Below are positions 57,801-64,000 of a stretch of DNA of 64,000 bases, piece by piece. The stretch comes from Amycolatopsis nivea. GTDB lineage: Bacteria > Actinomycetota > Actinomycetes > Mycobacteriales > Pseudonocardiaceae. Numbering within the stretch: position 1 is the first letter of the stretch; each line of letters starts with the position of its first letter. The notes under the pieces were generated by a model. The model did not search any database, had not been told where the DNA came from, and saw nothing but the letters and a program-made list of their open reading frames with translations. The DNA is taken from NCBI RefSeq assembly GCF_004522235.1, contig NZ_SDLT01000017.1, positions 1 to 64,000 on the forward strand. Direction: 5' to 3'. A program made the position numbers and the translations under genes.

Positions 57801-60800
57801 CACCGATCCGAACCCAGCCGCGAAACCCGTCTCGAGCCCTGCCCCCGGCCCGGAGCCGACGACCAAGCCGAGCCCCACCCCGGACCCGAGCCCCACCGCC
57901 GACCCGAGCGCCCACAGCAATCCGGCCACCAACCCCAGCCCAAGCCCGGCCCCCAGCCCGGATCTGGCAGCGAAGCCCAGCCCCGCCGCGGATCTGAATC
58001 TCACCCCGTCTCCCAACCCGAACGTCACTCCCAACCCGGGCACCGATTCGCATCCCGCCACTAACTCCGACCCATCTCCGGCGACCAAGCCCAGCCCCGC
58101 CACAAACCCGAACAACGCTGGCAACCTGGGCACCCGCACCAATCCCCATCCGGCCACCAACCCGAGCCCGACTACACACCCGGACCCGGCCGCCAACCCG
58201 AGCCCGGCTACCCGGCCGGACCCGGCCAGCAATCCGAACCTGGCACCGTCTCCGGGCCCGAACCTGACCACCAACCCGGATCCGAAGACAGGCACTAACC
58301 CCGCTGCCGAACCCAGCTCGAGGCCGAACGCTCCCGGCAGTCCAAGCCCTGACCGCTCCGCCAATCCCACCGGTGACCCGGTCACCGATTCCAGCCCGAA
58401 CCCGCCTGCGAAGCCAGCTTCCGAACCGAAGCCGTCCGCCAACCCGGCGCCGGCCGTGAATCCGCGCGCAGCCACATCACCGAAACCCGGCTCGGATTCC
58501 ACCAGCTCTGCGAAGCCCCAGCCGACTCCGGACGACGCCAACAACAACCAACCGCCGAACCCGGCGAAGCCGATCGGCACGAAGCCCACTCCGGCCCCGC
58601 GCTCCCGCGACAACACCACGCCGCGCCGGGACCTTCACACTCCAGTCGCGTCACCCAAGAGGCCCGCGGCAACACCCGAGAGCCCCAACCTCCACACCCC
58701 AGTCGCAGCGCCCAAAAAGCCCGCGACAACACCCCAAAGCAGCAACCTCCACACCCCAGTCGCAGCACCGAAAAAGCCGACCCCCGCCGCCGGCCCGGGG
58801 CCGAATGTCGGCAAGCAGCCGCCTATCACCGGCGGGAAGGGCGACTTCGCTCAGCACCTCAAGAACTTCAAGTTCACCGTCGTGCACGAAACCGGCATCA
58901 TCGGCAACCTCGGCACCCGCAACGAGAACAACCAGGACAGCATCGGCGTCGTAGCCACCGTCGCCGCGACTCCGGACGACAATCTCCAGGCCATCGCGGA
59001 AAAGTACGCAGGCGGGTTCACCGGGAACTCCGCCGACGGACGGTTCGGCCTGGTCATCGGGATCAACGGCACACCAGGCTCGGAACAAGCGATCAACCAG
59101 AAAATCCAGCAATTCCAGAATACCTGGGACAACCGCTTCCCGGTAGCGATTATCGGGTTCACCTGGAAACACCCGAGCAACCCGAACATCGACCAGAAGA
59201 CCATCCCGTACGGCGGCATCCGCGAAACGATGGTCCGGAATCCGGTCACCGAGCAGCTCGTCGGGCAAATCCGCGAAGCGGGCGGGACCAACGAGGTCTA
59301 CCTGCACACCGGCGACGCCGACGTCCACTCCCTCAACACCCGCACCGGGCCGCTGTTCGACGCGGTCAATACCGTGGTCCAGCAGAATCCCGAAGGGCCG
59401 CCGGAGGTGATCAGCGGCGGGTACAACGTCCGGCCCGAGGACGGGGATCTCGCGAATCGCGCGGCGCAACTGGATCTCGACGTGCGACAGGCGCTCGCCG
59501 GGGTGGACTCTCGGGCGGTTTACTTCCCGGAGCCGAACACTTTTGTCCGGATGGAGGGCAACAAGCTCGAGAACGACGCGACCTTCGGCACCAAAAACCC
59601 GAACACGGGGAATTTCGATTACGGTGCCAAGGAAGGCCAGGGCCTGATCGATTCAGTGCTGTCGCAACGCAATCCGAGCTGGCAATACAGCGACCATCCG
59701 ACGGCGATCGCGAAGTTCTCGTCCGATCTTGCCATTCAGACCAACGGCACCCGGATCGCGAGCAAGGTCGGCACCGATCCGAACGGGATCACCGCACTGA
59801 CTCAAAGCCACGCCAACGAAACGACGTGGTCCGATCTGCTTGGCCATTATCTCGGCAACCACACGACGCTCGACCCCAATCTGGCGAAGATCGCCGCGAA
59901 AGCCGCGTTCCACGGGATCACTCCGAGCGGGCCGAATCCGAACCGGCCGGAGGTGTTTTCCGAGGTTGTCGCGAATTTGCCCAAGAACGAGCGCACGTCG
60001 CTGGTCAAGGGCATGAAGGAGAACGTCGAGGACGGCAAGAAGCTCGCCGATCTGACGCTCGCCACCCGGCAGGCGCTGGTCGACAATCTCAGCGGAAATC
60101 GTCCGGCGACCACGCAAACTCCTGCTGCTGCGCCCAAAAACAACGGGCAGGCAAAGGAAACACCGAAGCCGAACCCGAAGACGCTGCCGGGTCCGAAAGA
60201 CTGGAACGGTCGTCGCGACACCGCGCCGGTTACGCGGTTTTCCTCGGAGCGGTTCGATCCGATCAAGAAGATCGCCGGGCAATTCACCGGAAACCGCGAC
60301 GGGCTCAAGGGCGGGCAGCTCGCCGGGGCGATGGCGCACATCCGGTTCGACGTGCGGCGGTTCGAGATCGCGCCGGGCCAGTGGGTGCGCGAGCACACCA
60401 TTCCGATCGACCTGACCTCGCATTCCGGGTCGGTCACGCCGCAGCAGCGAGAGCAATTCGTCCAGGACCTGCGGCAGCATCTCGAAGACTGGGTCAACCA
60501 GTCGTCCCGGCTGCCCGGCGGCGACCAGCTGCATCTCCGGCTCGACGTCCGCGTCACCGACGACATCCACCCGGACGACACCGGCTGGCAGGCCGACCCC
60601 AGCCGCCGGGTCCCGGTCAACGTGCACGATTCCACTGTGGACCCCGACACCCCGGACACGAACCAGCTCAACTGGGACGTCCACGACTCGCCCTTCGGCG
60701 TCACGCACGAGCTGATGCACTTCATCGGCCTCGGCGACGGCTACAAGAACGACGAAATGCTCTTCAACCGCCAGGACCAGCCTGGCGTGATGGGGCCGGA

Positions 60801-63800
60801 CGCGTGGCACGATTCGCGGCTCAACCCGGGCAACCTCGCGCAGATCGAGCAGGTCTCGAACACCGCGAACATCCGCGATCACCACCTCGGCGACGCCCCC
60901 GCACCGAACCCGACGCCGCACCAGGACGACCACCGCTCGCAGCCAGATCCGGACAGCAGGCCGAACCTGCACACCCCTATCAAGGCCCCGCAATCCGACA
61001 GCCAAACACCGAACCAGGACCACGCTCAGCCCGGGCCAGACCACAACGCCCCCACGAACACAGCGGAGCAAAACCAGAACCAGCAGGACGCCGTACTCGT
61101 AGCGGACGAGCAATCCGAGGAGGAGCCCGACACCCGTCCCCTCGCCGACCGGCTGCCCGAGTTCGTCCGCGACGGCAAAGCGCTCGGCTCCGTGGTCCCG
61201 GTCGACGTCCGCGGCGCCAAAGACGTCGGCACGAGCATCGAAAACCTGATCCAGCGCCTCAACCCGAAGCAGCAGAACCCGCCGCAAATACACGGCATCG
61301 ACGCGATCACCGATTCCCTGTCCGGCCCTGAGTTCGAGTCCTTTATGGGCGACGGCCGCAAGCAAATGGTGCGCGCCGGCGAGAAATGGTACGAGGTGCA
61401 CGTCACCGCGGAGCCGGACTTCAGCTCCGTCAACGCCGACCAGATCACCAAACTCCCGCAACCGACCATCGGCGACGTCAAGAACGAGGTCAAGACCACC
61501 CACGCAAGCCCGAACACCGACACTACCGCGAAAGTCGTCGGCTCCTCGTACTTCGCGTTGTTCCCGGCCGGACCGTACGCGTCCGTCGGCGGCACCGCGC
61601 AGCTCGCCAGCCCGTCCGCGGAGCACACCGGCACCACGACCGGGACCGATCAGCGGGTGATCCGCACGGCGGGCGACATGCAGCGGGCCGACGCTCCGGT
61701 CACCTACCGCATCACGGTGCGCAACGAAACCGGCGGCCTGGTCGGCTCCACAGTGGACGGACAAGTGGGACTCGTCCTCTCCACCGACCTGTCCAACCTG
61801 AAGCAGGAACCGACGGTCGGGCCCGCGGAGCCGAAGCCGGACTGGGCCAAGAAGATCGAATTCCTTTCTCCGGAAGCGGTCGACTTCGACGAGAACGCGC
61901 TCTTCGATCAGGTGAGCAAGAACCTGCATCCGTCGGTGACCAAATTCGGTGCCCCGGGCCGTACCTCGTTGCGGGAATTCCTCAGCCGCGGCGGGGTGCG
62001 CGGCATGCTCGGCACCGCGATGCAGGGCAGTCCGGTGGTGTCGAACGACCTGCTCAGCCCGCACGGTGCCCACCGTGACGCGGTCCAGCTGGCGGCGCGG
62101 CCGACGAAGGTCGAATACCTCGGCACAATTCCTGGCGACAGCGAACTGCGCTTCAACGATTCCTCGGTAAACGGCGGAAGCACCACCGTCTCGTCGAAAT
62201 ACGGCGGCGAGGTCAATGCGATCTTCGGCGGCGGTTCCTATGTACCCGGGACGGTCGGCGGCGTCGGCGGGGTCAGCGGCAGTTATTCCCGGAAGGTCAA
62301 TCAACAGTCCACAAGCGGCACCAGCTTCACCAACAAGTCCACGGTGAACGCGAAGGGCGACATCGGCCTGTACAAGGTCACCGTCGACCTCGAGGTCACC
62401 ACCTCAACCGGGGAAACGACCACGATCCAGGCCACTTCGTACACGCGGATGGGCTTGCCCGAGGCGAAAGCCCAGGGGCTTCCGGTGCCGAAGAATACCT
62501 CGCCGAAGTTCAAGGACGTCGGCGCGCGCTACGAACCGCCCTATCTCGCGGCGGCCATGGCGGCGGGCACTGCGCGGCCCGGATCGTTCGAACCGGCGAC
62601 GCGCGTCCAGCCGCAGATCGAAAACGCGCTGCGGAACCTGCCGGGTGCGGACAAGTTCCTGCCCCGCTGGGACAAATTCCAGGGCGACAACCAAGGCTCC
62701 GGCCGGGACATCTCCGAGCGGTTCGCGAACCTGCGGAAGATCGCCTCCACGTTCTCGGTCGCCTCGCTGCGGGGCAAAATGGACAGTCTGTTCACGCAGG
62801 GCGTTTCAGCGCAGTTGAAGAAGCGCGGGCTGTTCACCGACGAGTACATCAACGTCACGGTGAAGGCGAAGCCGGGACCTGGCCGTCACCTCGGTCAGGC
62901 GGACGGCCGCTCGGTCAAGAACAGCAACGAAACCAGCCCCTCGCTGACCAGCGCGACCACCACCGAACGAGGCTGGTCGGTCGGTCTCGAAGGCCGCGTG
63001 ATCATTCCGGGCGCCAGCGCCGGCGCGAACCTCGGCATCAGCCCGACCGTCAGCCCGCTGCAGTACTCGGACAACCGGACCTGGAAGAATTCCGGCGGCC
63101 CGACGGTGACCACGACGACCGGCAAGGGCGGCAGCCCGGATTCGCAGGTCTTCGAGCACGACGTCGAGTTCGAGGTCGAGATCACCAGCTACACCCGCCA
63201 CCGGCCGTGGGTGCGGCGGCTGACGCCCGGCTCGCCGTTCCGGGTCACGCCGAAGGTGTCCACAGTGGCCAAAACCGGCGATCCCGGCCTGCCGAAGATC
63301 GACGGCAAAGTCGACTTGTGGATCAACGACGGCGCCGCGCTCGCCAAGGACCCGGCCGAATTCACACCGGGCAAGCCGGGCGTCGTCTCGATGTCGCCGA
63401 ACGATACCCCGAGCATCGACGACCTGCTGACCCAGCAGCAGAACCAGACGCCGCCGAAGTTCCTGCACGTGGAAGCGTTTGCGAACACCGAGGCGCTGCG
63501 GGACGAGGCGCTGCGCCAGCTCCAGCGCGCGGCCGGCGGCGACGCGGTGCTCGGCCTGCCGGGCAGCGAAGCGCGCGCCCGCGTGGACCGGATGTTCTCC
63601 CCGGAAAACTTCCGCGGCCTCACGCCGAAGCTGCTCAAGCAGGGCGGTACCGCGAACGGATTCCGCTACGACCGCCGCGTCGCGGACCGAGTCGGCGGCC
63701 TCGGCGTGGGCGTCTCGCTGAGCAATCCGAAGCTCGTCGCGGTTTCGGAAACCGGCGGCGGGGACCGGACGTATTCCGGCGGCTCGAAAGCCAGTTACGA

Positions 63801-64000
63801 AGGCACGCACAAGCAATCCGTCGAAGCCAACGTGCAACTCGGCCTCACCATCCGGCCGCCGGGCAGCGACACCCACGGCCAGGGCCAGTTCTTCGGCACC
63901 GCGAAATGGAGCCCGTGGCAGCGCAGCTCCGGTTCGTCCCAGGAGATCACCGCGAGCGTCGACCACACCAACCGGTCCTCTTCGGACAGTCGCACCGTGC
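54808..64000 (+). CDS. Giant type VII-associated multi-domain effector (runs off window)
   Basis: One open frame of at least 3064 codons starts at ATG 54808 after AAGGAGG. Residues 1-150 form a WXG100-like/CpnT-type helical domain (VDPSLNWVFYIIAGDAWPQG; AEWDQVAQEISAAG). Residues 150-283 are helical and Gly/Ala-rich. A disordered linker spans 284-1342. Residues about 1350-1650 look like an alpha/beta domain with GDADVHSL (Asp1503-x-Asp1505), resembling a GT-A glycosyltransferase DxD. Residues about 1880-2010 form a zinc-protease domain: HELMHFIGLGD (1967-1977) and PGVMG (Met1995). From about 2115, at least four alpha+beta modules follow (2242, 2463, 2721, 2967). No signal peptide, so export probably uses the ESX machine encoded upstream. 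Confidence 0.88.
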   Translation, partial: MSLMVDPSLNWVFYIIAGDAWPQGDEDKARELAAEWDQVAQEISAAGTGFSQLAEQVVSNVGGEVATNFADYANKLSTMGAGFSYRAQQQAAALREYALNVENAKYGILISIAVTAADLIWAMTNPFTAPLIPGIWAAGRTAVMQIERSLMSRLMSLLSRVAREAAQEAAEEAAEEMLAEFIQIAQGNRDGFDWKQIGQNAALGAIGGAFAAGAHSGLGKWGHNVFGAAGVEAATEVVVGLAGAGLFGGDLDSLGWGALNGGLSGAATHGAHHAGQNLHDKLTGGGGGGEGKGPNDPGGENGTGNIKVDPVNGPNGLGGSGDPRGLGPGDSGGSGPGGSGPGGSNGSGPHGSGGTGPGGAGPGGSNSSGSHGSDGTGPGGTGSGGTGLGGTNSSDPHGSGGSGSRGSGPGDANAPGNSGPGGANSSSNSGNNAPHSDGQNNSTSPDTNSASNSPGSQNSPNGSTTGGASNSAPGTPNPTPDAHSTNGNPSTGDPATNSSSANASHTPTSPGANSPSTGDPNSANNAPHSDPTTSNAPANGSASNPAPQSPGSNPAGSSGSTNDNTPATGSTPPSSGPSTGNQGGSNTTSPTPDQNPGTNGGHNTGPGTSAGNPSTSPDANAGNPSTSSNTGAGNPNTNPDANAGNPNTNPDANAGNPSTGPNAGTGNPSINPGTNSAPNPGANTGPGTNPSPSTITNPGTSTSPSPGTNPGASTNPPSGANTNPSTSPNPGANTNPSGSTSPSTSTNTSPGSTPANQGTNGADHHAAPPPSTPDSVKTGTPTPPPSTPTPAGPRDSTPSTPDSPANPATSPSPSGHPVSPPATGATHTPTPHHDTGLPGFGGQNASPHSVTDTSQANGSSNPTPRPGPDTAPDPSGHTGPVPSTNASSSSSPGPNVTASPAPSAQHGPETNSSPDSVRTPNTSPSSTSTNPDPATAQQTKPVPPPTSTSVKGIDSTPSPSPKTTVDGSNPATEPSPVRTSVTGPTTGNLNPATNPGSSTDPNPAAKPVSSPAPGPEPTTKPSPTPDPSPTADPSAHSNPATNPSPSPAPSPDLAAKPSPAADLNLTPSPNPNVTPNPGTDSHPATNSDPSPATKPSPATNPNNAGNLGTRTNPHPATNPSPTTHPDPAANPSPATRPDPASNPNLAPSPGPNLTTNPDPKTGTNPAAEPSSRPNAPGSPSPDRSANPTGDPVTDSSPNPPAKPASEPKPSANPAPAVNPRAATSPKPGSDSTSSAKPQPTPDDANNNQPPNPAKPIGTKPTPAPRSRDNTTPRRDLHTPVASPKRPAATPESPNLHTPVAAPKKPATTPQSSNLHTPVAAPKKPTPAAGPGPNVGKQPPITGGKGDFAQHLKNFKFTVVHETGIIGNLGTRNENNQDSIGVVATVAATPDDNLQAIAEKYAGGFTGNSADGRFGLVIGINGTPGSEQAINQKIQQFQNTWDNRFPVAIIGFTWKHPSNPNIDQKTIPYGGIRETMVRNPVTEQLVGQIREAGGTNEVYLHTGDADVHSLNTRTGPLFDAVNTVVQQNPEGPPEVISGGYNVRPEDGDLANRAAQLDLDVRQALAGVDSRAVYFPEPNTFVRMEGNKLENDATFGTKNPNTGNFDYGAKEGQGLIDSVLSQRNPSWQYSDHPTAIAKFSSDLAIQTNGTRIASKVGTDPNGITALTQSHANETTWSDLLGHYLGNHTTLDPNLAKIAAKAAFHGITPSGPNPNRPEVFSEVVANLPKNERTSLVKGMKENVEDGKKLADLTLATRQALVDNLSGNRPATTQTPAAAPKNNGQAKETPKPNPKTLPGPKDWNGRRDTAPVTRFSSERFDPIKKIAGQFTGNRDGLKGGQLAGAMAHIRFDVRRFEIAPGQWVREHTIPIDLTSHSGSVTPQQREQFVQDLRQHLEDWVNQSSRLPGGDQLHLRLDVRVTDDIHPDDTGWQADPSRRVPVNVHDSTVDPDTPDTNQLNWDVHDSPFGVTHELMHFIGLGDGYKNDEMLFNRQDQPGVMGPDAWHDSRLNPGNLAQIEQVSNTANIRDHHLGDAPAPNPTPHQDDHRSQPDPDSRPNLHTPIKAPQSDSQTPNQDHAQPGPDHNAPTNTAEQNQNQQDAVLVADEQSEEEPDTRPLADRLPEFVRDGKALGSVVPVDVRGAKDVGTSIENLIQRLNPKQQNPPQIHGIDAITDSLSGPEFESFMGDGRKQMVRAGEKWYEVHVTAEPDFSSVNADQITKLPQPTIGDVKNEVKTTHASPNTDTTAKVVGSSYFALFPAGPYASVGGTAQLASPSAEHTGTTTGTDQRVIRTAGDMQRADAPVTYRITVRNETGGLVGSTVDGQVGLVLSTDLSNLKQEPTVGPAEPKPDWAKKIEFLSPEAVDFDENALFDQVSKNLHPSVTKFGAPGRTSLREFLSRGGVRGMLGTAMQGSPVVSNDLLSPHGAHRDAVQLAARPTKVEYLGTIPGDSELRFNDSSVNGGSTTVSSKYGGEVNAIFGGGSYVPGTVGGVGGVSGSYSRKVNQQSTSGTSFTNKSTVNAKGDIGLYKVTVDLEVTTSTGETTTIQATSYTRMGLPEAKAQGLPVPKNTSPKFKDVGARYEPPYLAAAMAAGTARPGSFEPATRVQPQIENALRNLPGADKFLPRWDKFQGDNQGSGRDISERFANLRKIASTFSVASLRGKMDSLFTQGVSAQLKKRGLFTDEYINVTVKAKPGPGRHLGQADGRSVKNSNETSPSLTSATTTERGWSVGLEGRVIIPGASAGANLGISPTVSPLQYSDNRTWKNSGGPTVTTTTGKGGSPDSQVFEHDVEFEVEITSYTRHRPWVRRLTPGSPFRVTPKVSTVAKTGDPGLPKIDGKVDLWINDGAALAKDPAEFTPGKPGVVSMSPNDTPSIDDLLTQQQNQTPPKFLHVEAFANTEALRDEALRQLQRAAGGDAVLGLPGSEARARVDRMFSPENFRGLTPKLLKQGGTANGFRYDRRVADRVGGLGVGVSLSNPKLVAVSETGGGDRTYSGGSKASYEGTHKQSVEANVQLGLTIRPPGSDTHGQGQFFGTAKWSPWQRSSGSSQEITASVDHTNRSSSDSRTV
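56641..56805 (+). repeat. Five 33-bp coding repeats in the effector linker
   Basis: Five in-frame 33-base units (starts 56641, 56674, 56707, 56740, 56773) code for N-P-x-T-x-P/S-x-A-x-A/T-G, for example NPNTNPDANAG twice in a row. Units three and four differ by one base. They lie in the C-rich, G-poor linker coding region. Confidence 0.9.
58633..58803 (+). repeat. Three 57-bp coding repeats at the linker end
   Basis: Three in-frame 57-base units start at 58633, 58690 and 58747 and code for LHTPVA-[AS]-PK-[KR]-P. A related NLHTPIKAP segment recurs after the metalloprotease domain (about 60964). They look like spacer modules between folded domains. Confidence 0.88.

Noticed and set aside
54808..64000. 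Giant gene as two or more genes joined by mistake
   Set aside because: Reading the frame at many points (for example 55681, 58801, 60721, 62041 and 63961) shows the same phase and no stop. No internal ribosome site with a new domain start stands out.

Overview
This is high-GC actinobacterial chromosome: about 70% G+C by eye, strong GC3 bias, many GTG starts and 4-nt GTGA/ATGA overlaps, WhiB, ECF sigma factors, an ESX/type VII secretion locus and a DprE2-like reductase. The gene repertoire best fits Pseudonocardiaceae, probably Amycolatopsis or a close relative. That placement rests on gene content and style only.

Layout. (1) 1-2403: end of the conserved rimP-nusA-ylxR-infB translation/transcription operon, on the minus strand and cut inside infB. 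(2) 2515-8096: a ferritin-like lipoprotein, a small membrane protein, a PLP enzyme, a PEP-mutase/isocitrate-lyase-family enzyme, and a GPP34 protein coupled to a membrane GT39 glycosyltransferase. (3) 8265-10123: NarL/LuxR-type two-component pair. (4) 10125-15755: IclR regulator divergent from a catabolic operon (NTF2-like, two SDRs, a FAD dehydrogenase and an ACS-family MFS permease). (5) 15799-19611: MarR regulator, then homogentisate dioxygenase, an unassigned protein and fumarylacetoacetase in one overlapping operon. (6) 19860-22505: a CoA transferase pair with a divergent IclR regulator and a convergent HxlR regulator; it can use the acetoacetate end of the same tyrosine/homogentisate route. 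(7) 22647-26652: two small exported proteins, an OmpR-type two-component pair and an LCP protein, with a locally triplicated convergent junction. (8) 26811-36267: DprE2-like reductase, TetR plus DHA2 exporter, SnoaL-tailed ECF sigma factor, WhiB, a double sigma-like protein, LysR plus BASS transporter, and two small conserved proteins.

(9) 36823-64000 is the most striking part: one plus-strand ESX-like block of tightly spaced genes. It holds an Esx/WXG100 pair, a helical small protein, a 1354-residue proline-rich repeat protein, EccC, EccD, an EccB reduced to its N-terminus, an 817-residue protein with an ADP-ribosyltransferase-like tail, a beta-helix protein fused to two EccA-type AAA modules, a YbaB-like protein, an Esp-like helical protein, and a giant open frame (at least 3064 codons, running off the window). 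The giant protein has a WXG100-like/CpnT-like N-terminal domain, a disordered linker of about 1060 residues, a DxD-bearing possible glycosyltransferase domain, a metzincin-type HExxHxxGxxD metalloprotease site, and at least four tandem alpha+beta modules. I read this as a specialised secretion locus delivering a giant multi-domain effector. No EccE, mycosin protease or immunity gene is visible before the window ends.

Regulation is partly readable: several regulator genes have a TAnnnT -10 element 6-7 nt before the start codon (leaderless promoters), and inverted repeats sit on or near promoters of the TetR, LysR, HxlR, IclR and MarR/hmgA units. Convergent gene ends carry hairpins, including a perfect 12-bp hairpin with both stop codons in its arms. 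The fahA-scoB gap holds a cluster of palindromes. No rRNA, tRNA, insertion sequence, prophage or CRISPR array was seen.
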